64,000 bases of DNA. Origin: Notamacropus eugenii (Eukaryota; Chordata; Mammalia; Diprotodontia; Macropodidae). Below the pieces are notes generated by a model. It was given only the letters and a program-made list of their open reading frames with translations, was not told where the DNA came from and made no database searches. Within the stretch, counting starts at the first letter, position 1. Every line of letters starts with the position of its first letter. Both the position numbers and the translations under genes were made by a program. The stretch is taken from assembly GCF_028372415.1 (NCBI RefSeq), contig NC_092872.1, positions 260,115,008 to 260,179,007 of the forward strand, in the 5' to 3' direction. This document shows, piece by piece, positions 11,136 through 24,400 of this stretch.

Positions 11136-11996
11136 ATTGCATGGAGGATGAGTTATCATCTGCCTTCCTGGAAGAAATGCCTACCACTGAGAGCACAGAT
11201 ATACCAAAGGACTTGGTCCCTTTATAACTACAATCATGTGCTAAAACCTTGGGTTTTTTCCATTACCACTCATTACCCCCTCTCTCCATGATCAAAGAGA
11301 TGTCAGATACACATTCCTCTTCTAATGCCTCCTTTTTTCTCAAATATACAAAGCATTTATCATCTTCCCATAACCTTGGGAAGAATCAGTTGAACATGAG
11401 CATAGGCTTTGTACAAATCCAGGTTAACATTCTTCTCAAATGCACTTTCAGGGCCTCAGCACCTGGGGGTAGTCCTGGGGTCTTGATGGCTATGCCAATG
11501 AAGCACAAACTCTTCCAGGACCTATCAAGTCAAAAAAGTAAGGGTTGTGGGCAGGTCTGGCAGCAGACACAACGTTTTTTGCCTGATAACCTGAAATAGG
11601 CAGAGAAATGTCTACCACCCAAGGCCTGGCTGGCTTTTTTTAGCTACAGCAACTCAGATTGTTTCTAGCAATTCTAGGCGTCCAAAAGATGGGCAGGATG
11701 TCCATCTACAAAAGGGGGTAGGTTAGTTCTTTGTCCCTGGGTTCTTGGCAGAAACTAAAATATCCTTAGGGTCTTGAAGAGGGGATTTCCCTTCAGATAC
11801 AGGCTGGACTCAAGGACTTTTAAGATGTTTTTCTTTTCAAGATTCTGAGTCTGGGTAACAAAGACCATGGGTAGAGAGACAGGACCCACACCAATAAAGT
11901 CATACATACATGAAATATTTAAGCAAAGGGAATGAGAAGTTTCAGAAATAATGAAATTCTTCACACTTAGTGAAAAGAGACAATAAAAGGTTTTTT

Positions 11997-12002
11997 TTTA
12001 TT
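11997..12002 (-). terminator. Candidate polyadenylation signal of DDX50
   Basis: AATAAA on the minus strand about 180 nt downstream of the DDX50 stop codon. It is the first such hexamer after the stop, so cleavage is expected near 11975-11985. 3' end not confirmed. Confidence 0.6.
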
Positions 12003-12178
12003 CAAAGGTATAACTGTATAAGTAGATTTGTTTTCACATGAATGCTTGTAATGTTATTTTTGAAAAATATGACCAAGTGCTTCTGCAAATAGAGGACACA
12101 TCCCTTAACTATGAAGACCCAATTTGTGGTGGATGATACACATGATTTAACCCAATTAACTAGCTTATACTGGCAGAA

Positions 12179-12466
12179 TTAACTGTTGGAACTTCGTTTC
12201 TTGCCCCGACTTCTTGATCTATTTCCACCTCCTCCACGCCTTCTGCTATCTTGTCGACTCCTTGACCGACCACCACCCTGACGGCCACCTGACCGGCCAC
12301 CACCTTGCCGACCACCAGAACGACCACCCGATCGTCCTCCAAAACGACCACCTGACCGGCCACCTCTCTGTCTTGTGTTGGACGATCTCCTCCCATCATA
12401 ATATTCTTCTAATTCTGGTAACGCATCTGGCACTGATAATATCCAATCTGAATCATTCCACTCTGC
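12179..12466 (-). CDS. DDX50: DDX50 exon 15, GRS-rich C-terminal tail and stop
   Basis: 288 nt, residues 649-743 plus TAA at 12181-12179. [20 protein letters not shown] is followed by EEYYDG and then repeated GGRSGGR/GGRQGGG units, a basic [11 protein letters not shown] block and the end KKRSSNS. Such RGG-type tails bind RNA and unwind or fold RNA in this family. Acceptor ctttacag|GCAGAG. Confidence 0.95.
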   Translation of the reverse strand, partial: AEWNDSDWILSVPDALPELEEYYDGRRSSNTRQRGGRSGGRFGGRSGGRSGGRQGGGRSGGRQGGGRSRSRQDSRRRGGGGNRSRSRGKKRSSNS

Positions 12467-15400
12467 CTGTAAAGATGATTTATGAGATTAATAAAAAAAT
12501 TACACAAAATAATTTAGAAGAACCTCCCTGCAAGGGAACTGCAGTACCCCTTCTCATTTAAGAGTCATTTATCTGACTAGTTAAAGTAATGAGGACATAG
12601 ACAAAAGCCAGAAAGCAGAAAAAAGGTCTCTGAGAAGCCCAAAAATATGTCATAAAGCTCATGAATGATGCTTTTAAGAGAGACTCTGAACCTCTTTAAT
12701 TTTAGAATTTTCAAATACAGGTTTGTAATGTATGGCTTATGAATTTTTTGTTTCCTTTATAATTCTGTGTTTTATCTTACGTACTTAAAAACATTATTCT
12801 GAGAGGGAGTCCATAGGCTTTACTAGATGGACGCCAGAAAGGTTAAGAACCACCTATCTAAACCAACTATATTCGATGTCAATTTTCCATGCTCTAAAGC
12901 ATAAGAAAAAACATCATCGGAATAAGAAAAACCTAATAGTCAGGCAAAAGACCAAATCACAAAAAGCTTCAAGAACTCAAAATACAAAGAACTAACTAAT
13001 GCTGACAGTGATGTTCCAGGCAGAGCACGGACGTTACTGCCCCTTGTCCTGCGTACAATGAGGCAGGACTTGAACCCAGCCCTTCTGACTTCAAGGCTAG
13101 ACCCTTCAGGAGGCAGTAGAGAATGCATCACCCTTTGGCCAGGCCAAGTTGGAGCTTTAGGTAGGGAGTCCACCATTTGTCCTGACCTAGAAGTTCTTCC
13201 AGTGTGGTAGGACTAGCCCTGAAGAAGCCAGGGTCAGCCCCTTGTCACAATGAGGGATCAGAGCACTACAGCAGTCAATAGTTTAATGTGACACAAAAAC
13301 ATTAGCATCCAAAAAGTTTTGTTTTTTACATGATGGCTAAAGGAGAAAATTTGAGTTACTGGGGATAAAAAGGATGTGATTCCTGATTAGGAGAAATAAA
13401 TGAGCTTTTAGTGTAACACAAGTCAGGAGACAAGAAATCTTAGGCTTACAACCTTATGTCAGGTGTTCACCTTAGTTAAGGGATTTGATTTGGCCCATCA
13501 TATCTGACTATGTGATAATGGGTATTTGCTGCTCTTGTGATGGTACAGAACTTTCACTGTGAATAAAAAATGGACAAACATTTCCAAACAAGTTATGATA
13601 ATGATGCTGCCTCCTCCCCACCCCCCACCCCCCAAAAAGAGAGCCATTATAACACTTTTTTAAAAGCACGGAAGAAAATGTTCAGAAGGAAGAACAAGCA
13701 AGCAGGAGGGTTTTGAAAATAACTTGAAGAATTTGCTGTATATCTTTTTCATTTTTTTAAATAGCATATCCCCCCAATTATTTCAAGACAATTTTTAAGC
13801 ACTCATTTTTACAAGATTTTGAGTTCCAAAATTCCCCCCCTTCCCCTTCCCTCTTCCTAAAATGACAAGTAATAATTTGACATGTGCTATCACGTAAACC
13901 ATATTTCCATATTAGTCACAGTTATGCAAGAAACAGATCAAGAGGAAAAAAAACATGGAAAAGAATAAAGTAAATGAAAGAAGTATGTTTTGCTTTCAGA
14001 GTCCAATCAGGTTCTTTATCTGGATGTGGATAATATTTTCCTTCATAAGTTCTTTGTATTTTGTCTTGGATCACTGTGTTGCTGAGAAGAATTGAGTTAT
14101 TCATAGTTGACCATCATACAATCTTGCTGATACTGTGGCACAATGTTTTTCCTAGTTCTGCTGATTTCACTTTGCATCAGTTCACACAAGTCTTCCCAGG
14201 TTAGAAAAACCTGGAAATCTGACTGTTCATCATTTCTTATTGCACGACAGTATTCCATTATGTTCATATATCACAACTTGTTCACCTACTTCCTAATTGA
14301 TGAACATCCCTTCTATTTCTAATATTTTGCCATCATGAAAAGGGTTACAATAAATCATTTTGCACATGAAGGTCTTCCCCCCCCTTATGATCTCTCTGGG
14401 ACACAGATCTAGTACTGGTATTATTAGATCAAAGGGATCACAGTCTGGTTGCCCTTTGGGCATAGTTCCAAATTGTTCTCCAGAATGGTTGGATCAGTTC
14501 ACAACTCCAACAATAGTGCATTAGTTTCCCATTTTCCCATATTCTCTCCACTTGTCATTTTTCTTTACTGTCATATCAGCCAATCTGATAGGTAAGGTGG
14601 TACCTCAGAGTTGTTTTAGTTTGCATTTCTCCTATCAAAAGTGATTTAGATCACTTCTTCATATATCTGACCATTTATCACTTGAGGAATGGCCTGTATT
14701 CTTATAAATTTGACTCAATTTTCTAGATATTTGAGAAATGAGGCCTTTTTCAAAGACACTTGCTGTCTTTGATAATTTTCCCAGCTTTTGGCTTTCCTTC
14801 TAATCTCGGTTGTATTAGTTTTGTGTATGCAAAAGCTTTTTAATAAAATCAAAATTTATCTACTTTACATTTCACAATGCTGTCTATCTCATTTGGTCAT
14901 GAACCTCTAACTTAACTTCTCTAAGAACTTGAAGAATGCCGTATCACTTGGTGCACGTTTAGTATTGATATCACTTCATTATTTATGATATCTTTTATCA
15001 GGATGTCATTTCCTTTCTTATGTCTTCATTTTTTGCTTCTGCTTTGTCTGAGATTTGGACTGCTACCCTTGCTTTTTTTTTTGACTTCAGCTTAAACATA
15101 ACAGATTCTGCTCTAGCCTGTTACCTTTACTCTGTGTGTCTTCTGCTTCAAGTGTGTTTCTTGTAAACAACGTATTGTAGAATTCTGGTTTTAGATCCAC
15201 TCTGCTGTCCACTTGTTTTACGGGAGGATTCACCTCATTCACAGGTATGATTATTAACTGTGCATTTCCCCCCATCCTATTTTTCCTTCTGTTTGTTCTC
15301 TCCTGCCTTTCACCCCTTCCCTCTTTGACAGTGTTTTGCTTCTGTCTACCACTCGCCCCAGTCTGCCCTCTTTTCAGTCAGTTCCCCTACTCCCTTATTA

Positions 15401-18400
15401 AATCTCATCCCCTCCTATTTTCCCGTCTGGTAAGACAGAATTTGATATTCAACTGATTATGATGAGAGTAAGGTTCAAGCGATGCCCATTGCCCACCCTC
15501 CCTTCTTTCCCTCCACTGTAACAAGTTTTTCACACCTCTTCATATAAAATAATTTACCCCATTCAACTTCTCCCTTCCTTCTGCACCCAGTGTATTCCTC
15601 TTTCTCATCACTTAATTTTATTTTGTCATTCCCTCAAATTCAGCTTATACCTGTACTGTCTTGTCCTTTTAGCTGTACTATTAGTGGTACAATTTTTAAT
15701 TAATAATATCCCATGTGGAGACGGTGAACAGTTCCAACTCCACTGAATTCCTTATGTTTTTTTTTCCCTTTTTAAGCTTCTCTTGGGTCTTGATAGTGGA
15801 GATCAAAGCTTGAAGTCTTCTATTTCACTAAATTATTCCCTTGAAGTATTATGCTTAATTTTTCCAGGTAGGTAATTCTTGGTTATAGTCTGCCTTCCAG
15901 AATATCATGTTCCATGACCTCCAATCCATTAATGTTACAGCTGCTAAATCCTGTGTACTTATGACTACTGCTCCCAAATATTTAAATTTTTTCTTTCCAG
16001 TCACTTGCAGCATTTTTTCCTTGACCTAGTAGTTCTGTAATTTGACTATAATGCTCCTTGGAGATTATTTTGGGAACTCTCTCCTGAGGTGATTGGTGGA
16101 TTCTTTCAATGCCTATTTTGCTCTTTGGTCTCAGGATAACAAGGACAGTTTACCTTAATAACTTCTTAAAAGATTCTGTCCAAATCCTCCTTTTGATTTT
16201 GAAATTGTCTCTCCTGGACCTATTTTCTAGATCACTTGTTTTTCCAATGAGGTATTTTACATTTTCTCCTGTTTTTTCATTCTGAATTTGATTGATTCTT
16301 GATGTCTTATAGTCATTAACTTCCACTTGCCAAATTCTAAAAAGTTGTTTTCCTCAGTTAGCTTTTGTAGTTCTTTTTCACTTGACCAAATGTACTTTTT
16401 AAGGAATTGCTTTCCTTAGTGGATTTTTTTATCTCCTTTTCCATCTGTCCAATTGTACTTTTTAAGCAGCTGTTTCCTTTTTCCAAGCTGTTGACTCTTT
16501 TTCCTAATTCTCTTGCATCACTCTCATCTCTTTTCCCCATTTTTCCTCTGCCTTTCTTATCTGATTTTTAAGCTCCTTTTTGAGCTCTTCAATGAGTTCT
16601 TTCTGGATCTGATACTACTTCCCATTTTTCTCTGAGGCTTTGCCCACAGCTGTTCTGACCTCGTTGTCCTCTTCTGAGTTTGTATCTTGGTCTTCCCTGT
16701 CACCATAGTAACTTTCTATGATCCAGTTCTTTTACTGATGTTTGCTCAACTTTTGGGGTTTTTTTTTCCTCTTTTCTATTTAAGTTCTGCTCCCAGGAAC
16801 ACTGTCTCAGGCTCCTGTGCCAGGGGTTATTTACCTGGTGCTGTACTGATGTTGCCCTGAGGCCCACAGGAAACCCTTGTATCAGGTATTGTGCTGAGGG
16901 GGTGGGATAGGAGGGTGGCTGGTGTTGCTGGAGGCTGCAGGGCTATTGTTACTTACCTGGGGTCCTAGTGCTGGCATCTGGAGTGTGCTGAGGCTGGTGG
17001 GGTGTTTCTGGGGTTTCCCCCAGGCTACTTCTGGAGCACACAGTGGTCTGGCTGTTGGCAGCTGTCTGTGTGCCCAAGGCTATGCTGAAGCACTTGGTTG
17101 CTGGTGCTCATGGCTGCCTGTTTGCTTAAGAAACCTGGAGGGTGGGCATCTACCTATTTGCTTGGGGCTATGATGAAACATGTGGAGGTTCTCAGAGGTG
17201 GAATCTACCCTTCTCCTGGAGATGCTGATGTGTTACAGGAAGGGGGATACCCTGGAGTTGATGTTTGCCAGATCCATGGCACTGGGGCTCAGGATCTCCT
17301 ACTACCTGCTGAGGTGGGGCTTGCTGGGACACTTCCTGTGCTGGACTGCCTTCCCCTTTTACCCAAGTGAGACAGACCTTTTCTTGCTGATCTTCCAAAT
17401 TTCTTGGGTTAAAAGACTGTTTCATCCCATCTTTTTGCTGGTTCTGCTGTTCCAGGATTTGTTTTGGGGTGCTATAATGATTGTTTGGAATGATGTAAAC
17501 TTTTAGATGATGGCAGGGAGTATAAGGTGGATATCTGTGATTTCATATAGAATCCTATTTTTGTGCTTTATTGTGTAATAGAAATGTTGTTTTTTCAGTG
17601 TTTAAATTCATAATATAGGAAAGAATTTTTTTCAGAGCAAGCAATGATGTGCAGCAATCAGGTAATTTTACAGTAATAGTATTCAGAACAGTTGGTTTAA
17701 TATTTTTCTAAAAATAGGCATTAAAAAAGATTACCTGCATTAGTTCTGACTCACTTGTTGGAATATCAAAGCACACACCCTAGAAAGAGAATGGTAAACT
17801 TTATTTAAGTATGAAATGCTTAGGAGGTAATCTTCCCTAAAATAGGCTTTGATGGTAATCTCCTAGCAGTTTAAATTTTTTGAAGGGAAAGGTTAAGTAA
17901 AACCCCATGCAAGTATAAAAATAACTTTTAAAATGGGCAATTTTACGTGACTGTCTATAAGGCCCAAAGTAGTAAAGATGAATCAAATACCTACCCCTCC
18001 TCCAAAGCTGTCTAGGATGACGGACCAATGAAAGCATCAGTCCAACTTGAATTAACAGAAGCTATTTCAAGAACTAAGAAATTATGTCTACCTCTAAGGA
18101 GCTGTGGATTTTGTAAAAACAAGAGTAACTTTTAGCTTTCTTTGGAGAAGGGCTATTCCTGCAGCCCTAATATTTTATCAGAAATAAGCTAGCATCCAGA
18201 GATTATATTTTGTGTACTGTAAAAAACTAAGCCCCAAACCTGCTAACCTTCTAAATAGTTTTCATTTGCTTACAAAGCTTTGTAGAGGGATTGTGACCTA
18301 CCATTTTCCCTTTTAGGAGGCACATCCGGACAATTCGGGACATGGTGTCACTACTCAGCTTCCTGCTCAGCTCCTTCCTAGCAGTGCTGATGTCTTGTAA

Positions 18401-21400
18401 CTCTTCTGGACTTTGCAGGATCATAGTCACAAATCCCTTCAGGAACAAAGATCACAATCACCAGGGAGTATGAATTTCAGGATAATGAAAGAAAGCAGAT
18501 TTTGCCTTTAAAACCAAAGTAAGACGAAGACATGATAAACTGCATGCTAATGCAGATCTTGCAACCTCTCATAATTACAAGCATTCCTATTTTGGTAAAT
18601 TAGCTAGAAAATCCATTAGACAACACAACTTTTGTTTTCCAACATAATGTAAAATTTGGAGAATTATTATAACAAGACTGAGCACCTTAATGTCACTGAA
18701 TGTGCCCCATAGCATCTGGCAGACTTCCTTAAAAACAGAATTCAGCATTTACTGAATAAATCAACAAACAGTGCCATATTATCTGCATTGTTCATTTGCT
18801 TGTTGCATTTTAGTAGCTTTTGTAGTTAGAAATTTTAAAAATTAATATTTAATAAAACATTGGTATATGCTTCATGTGGTGAAACAGAAAATAATGCAGC
18901 AGGGAGGTATAAGACATGGTTTCTAGACCTAGTTCTTATTAGCACTCTGGTGCTTTATTATGTCACCTTAGACAGGTCACACAAACTCTAAAACGATGAA
19001 AGGAATAAGGATGTTACCCTTACTGACCTCACACTGTTGAGGGGCAAATGAAATAATGCAAATAAAACTTTTGAAAACTATAAAGTACAATAAAATGAAG
19101 GTATTATTCAAGTGAAAACAAACTGGAAAAGTGAGGGCTTGTGACTATATATAAAGACTTTTATCTGAAACAGGTCAAGATGACCAAAATGCCTCATTAA
19201 TACAGAAAACAAAATGAAAAGAGGAAGACTGAACTGGGGTTTTCTGCTTTCGAAGTTTGCTGCTCATTTAAAGATAAAGAATAGGTTTTAAACTGCTCAG
19301 TTCTTACTAACTGAATGTTACTCAGATCTCAGGCTGCAGCCCTGAGCTAAAACCAACAACATGAAAGGTAACAGAGAGAAACCAAGTTGTGTATTTTGGC
19401 TTCATAAAATCAATGGCAACACTTCATAGGAGGAGTCGTCTGAAACATGATCACTACTATGAGAAAGAAAGGCACCTTAGGTTGCATTAATGTAAGTATT
19501 AGGGTCAATGGGAGGCACAATTATATTCTACTTGGCTTGATATTGTAGAAAAGTCAGAAGACTTTTGGATTCTATTCCTCTGGGTTGTGTGACCACAGGT
19601 AAATCTGCTTTACTTTTCTGAGCCTCAGCTTTCTCATCAGTCAAAGGGGGATAATAATAATTATGTCTGCCTCGAAGATTTGTTAGAAGCTAATGAGATA
19701 ATGTAGGTAGATCACTTTTGTAACTTAAAGCTCTATTATAAGCAGCTATTATTCGCTGTCCAGACCACATCTATTGCATTGTGTTCCAATTTCAAGTACT
19801 GCATTTTAAGGCAGACACATGATAAATCAGTGTTCCAAAAAAGGTAACCAACCAATGAGTCAACAAGCATTTATTAAATATCTATTAGAAAACTGATACT
19901 ATTTGTTCTTTGTTTTGTTTCTTCTTTCTCATGGTTCATTCTATTAGTAAGAATTCTTTACAACATGAGTAGTATGAAAATATGTTTAATATGAATGTAT
20001 ATGTAGAGCCTATATCAGAGTGTACACCATCTTGAGGAAGGAAGAGGGGAAGGAGGGAGAGAAAATTTAAAACTCAAACACTTGTGGAACCGAACGCTGT
20101 AAACTAAAAATAAATAAATTTTAAAAAGAAAATTGAGACAAGGGGATAAAAGGGCAGCTAGGTGACGCATTGCTGGGTTTGGAGTTCTTCCTGAGTTCAA
20201 CTTTGGATTCAAACATTTACTAGCTGTGTGACCCTGGACAAGTCTGTTTGCCTCAGTTTCCTCATCTACATCTTTGCCAAGAAAACCCCACATGGGGTCA
20301 TGGAATCAAACACAACTGAACAACAAACAGGACATAAAGACCAAAATGAAATAGCCCCTGCCCTCATGGAGCTTACACTCCAGCAGGGCACCCCATGTAT
20401 TTATATAGATCTGTATCTATATAAATAAATGTACTCAAAATACAAAGTAAGCAGGGAGAAGGGAAGGACAAGCTTCATGCATAAGGCAGTGAATGTTCAC
20501 AGGTTCTACAAGGCAAAGGGGTGCTGAAGATGTGTATCCGGCCAGTACGAAGGGCCAGAGGCAGAGAAGTGTTAAATGGCAGGCAGAAAAGTTTGGCTAG
20601 AGAACAGAATTCAGGAAGGGAGAAAAGTCTAATAAGGCTGGAAAGGAAGTTCGGAGACAAGTTAGGAAACGGAGCATCAAGTACTTGAGAAACTTCTTTA
20701 GGCCACTGAGCAGTGGAGGATGCACTAGAGAGGAAGATGAGGCACAATCATGAATGTGGGAGCAGAAAGAAGAGGGCTACAAGAAACTGTGAAGACAGAA
20801 ACAATGAGACTTAATGACAGGGTAACATTGTGACCTTGGGGAGAGGAGAAAGAGATGTGGTCATCAGCAGAGACTGAAGTGAAAGGGAGAACAGCTACAG
20901 AAAGGGAGAATATTAATCCGGGTGGCAGCACTGGGACCACTCTGGGCAAGTTCTAAGGAAGCACATTTCACCTCCATAAAAGAGAGATCTTCTGAGTGAC
21001 AGGGGAAGGTCATGTCTTTGCACTGCTGGACATGCTCAAAGACAGACTAGACGGCCATGGGTCAAGGTTGCTTGGAAAAATTTTTGCATTTGGGTCCTTC
21101 CCAAGAGTGTGATTTGGGAGAGATGTACAACTCAACATTTCCTGAAGGAGGAAATTCCTTAAGAGAGAATGCCTAACAGCACAAAGCACGTTTTGCTTAC
21201 AGAGCACATAGGAAACATGGCACATGAAAGGAGTTAAAACAATCATAGTACTAAGGCACATTTATCGAGGTTCAGTTAGAATCTGCTGCCCTCCATTATC
21301 ACTGCCCCAAGTATGTGTACCTTATCAGAGTTGATCAAGGACCGAGGTTCGAAAGAGGAGGCACCTGAGATGTGTGCTAATGCTGCTGCCAATGCATCCA

Positions 21401-24400
21401 CTGCCCCCTTCTCCTCTATCAGTCTCTGAGCTGATGGCCGGAAAAATTCAACAGCAACAAAAGAAACTGAAGCCAGGGACCTACAATTTTATTTAATATA
21501 ACATTTTCTTGGTTATAAAGCAGAATTTTTACTTCCAGGTAAGGTTGTAAAATTCTTAACCAGAATACAAGTCCATTAACCTATCCCTTCATATTTAATG
21601 CTTTATTCAACAACTATCAAATGTTCAGAAATGATTTGAAAACATCGGCACAGTCTAGCAAATTTTGAACACATTTAACTTTAATATATTTCTTCTAGTA
21701 TAACAGAAGTCATATTATTTTTAATTTTTGAATCTCCAGAATCTCCCCGGATATCCCCCAAGAGCCATCTTATATAACAAATGTTTTTTTAGAGAAAAAA
21801 CAGAAACGAAGAGAAACTGGAAAAACTAATACACGGCACAGAAAAAGTTGGAAAAGATATACAATGTACTACATCCACGGTCTCTGCAAAGGAACAGGGT
21901 AGAGATATCTTCTTTGGGGCTATGCTTGGTTGCAATTTTGCAAAAGTCACTTAAATTTTTTGGTGTTTAACTTTTTTTTCCATTTACATTGTAGTCACTG
22001 TGTCACCTGTTTTCTTGGCTCTGCTGACTTCCCTCGTTACAAAGATCTTCAAATGCTTCTCTGTATTCATCATACACATTTCTTACAGCACAGTAAAATT
22101 CCATGACAGTAGTGGGTCTAAAGGTAATGATTTCTGGCTGGCCAATTCCAAATTAGTTTCATTATTCTTCATCTCTCCCTGTGTTGTAGGTTTTTTTCAT
22201 GCACCACAATTTGAAAGCTTTTCCAGTCGATAGGCATCTACTTTGTTTTCAATCCTTTGCTATCACAAAAAGTGCGCTATTAGTATTTTGGTGTATACGA
22301 GGACTTCTTTATCAGTGGAGTCCTTGGGGTATGAGCCTGGTAGTGGAATCTCCGGATCAAAGGGTACAGTCATTTTAATTACTATTATCTGCTTAATTCC
22401 AAAGTGCTTTCCAAAACAGTTTCGCTGATTCATAGTTCTACCACTCGTTTGCCTACTGACAACAACACCTTCAACACCTTTTCCCCATCTTTGCTAATTT
22501 ACCAGGTATGAGGGAAAACTTCAGGGTTGCTTTGACTTGTGTTTGTCTTATTAATGATTTGGAGCTTTCTTTCATCGGATTCCTAGTAATTGGCAATTCT
22601 TTGGAGAACTGTGAGTTCATATCCTTTGACTACTTACTGACTGAGAATGAATGGATTCTGGGCATATAATGATTTATGTATTTTGGATACCAAACCCTTA
22701 TCTGGGAAATTTGATGCAAAGATTTTTTTTAACCAGTTATCTTATATGTATTAATTTTGTTTGTGAATCTTTTTAGTCACAAAGATAACTTTGCAGTCAA
22801 AGTTATCTATTTTATCTTTTGCAATTACCTTTACATCTTGTTTAAAAATATCTCTTACTCATAATTGTGAAAGATATACAATCTGCTTTAAAAAAATTTT
22901 TATATTGTAATCTTTAATGTCATAAATTTATTTTGTATTTGTCATGGAATATGGCATAATATGTTGTCCAAGTTTGATTTCTGCCATACTGCTTTCCAGT
23001 TTTTCCCCAATAGTTTTTATCAAATAAGCAGCTTTATTATTCTAGATTTTTTGGTTTCTTCAAACGAATTTACCACTATTTTACTGAGTTCCTTAAAGTA
23101 TCACTGTGATAGTCTGATAGCATTAAAACTGCAAATTCTTTTGATAGGATTGTCATTTTTATCAAACAAGCATTGCCGTAAGCACTGAATATTCTTCCAA
23201 ACCGTCCTAAAATTCTGTGTATTTGCATATCTAATCAATTATCTCCTCATTTGTTGTTGTTGTTTTTTTTTTTTGCTGGATGGTGAGACTCGTCACTATT
23301 CAAGTTTTTATATTTTGCAAATTATTTCTACATGTAATCCAAAAAATTCTGCTTTCACGTTTCTTATTTATCTCTTCAAACATCTGGGAAGATAGTGCTG
23401 TGGTTCTACACTCTCTTGGGAATCCACAAGGTCCTCTGCCTCATCAAGTGCCAATTTAGCTTTGTCTTGAATATTTATTCAGAGATATTTGGACTTGTTT
23501 AGATGTCCTGAAGGCCATCTTCCCTTCTGTTATTAATACTGTCCCTGTTGGTTTACATGTGTATGTTCACAGTTTTTAACCAAGTTTACTTCCTCCTGAG
23601 ATCTTTGTCAATTTCAATGTTTTTTCCTTATATTCTCCAATTTCTGTCTCCTTCTTCTTTGATGGCAGTTCCCCTACAAGCTAGATCTCAAAGCTTTCTT
23701 AGCTTCCTCCCACACTAAGAAATTCACTTTTCACTAGCAGCCTTAGTCTTTCAGACATGACTTCTCAAGAGACAGAAATGGTATCAGCAGGAAGGCAGTC
23801 CCCCTTTTCTTTAAGCCTGATGGAGACTTTCCCCCATGCTGACATCCTGCCCCACTTCCCCTCTGTTCTTTAATTCTCTGGCGGAGTATTGCTACAGAAC
23901 AGTCAGGAAGAGCAAGCTTCCATTTTCTTGTATCCCATCTCCTCCTCACAGGTTAGGATGGGGAGAGTTGAATTTTGTTACTTGTTGCCACAGGATGATG
24001 GGGAGAGCAGAGCAAAGGGGTAGGAGGGTAAGGTAAAGGTCTTGCTAGCAAAAATGACAGCAACATCAAGGAAAACACTGAATTGGGATTCATTATGCAG
24101 CTGTGGCAGACCACAGGGGATGGTGGAGAAGGTGCTGAGTGAACATATTAGGGATCAGATTTCTTGGCTGTTAGTTCATCAAACTATTACTTCATCATGG
24201 TTTCTGGTATGTCTTAATTTGTACAGATAATTACAAATGCTTTATTTTTGGAGAGGTCCAAGAATTGATGATAAGTCCTCCATCTTGTTGGATCACATGA
24301 CACAGACACAAGACATAGTCACTTTTATCTTGACTCATACCAAATATGGATTGGTATTCTATCCATGACCACTAGCACACTTATTTTTCTCCAAAGCCAT

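Noticed and set aside
12160-12399. Second minus-strand frame rich in Val/Gly
   Set aside because: Out-of-frame reading of the DDX50 GRS-rich tail.
17180-17506. Plus-strand open frame of 108 codons with Leu/Phe-rich product
   Set aside because: Complement of the L1 5' UTR-like region.
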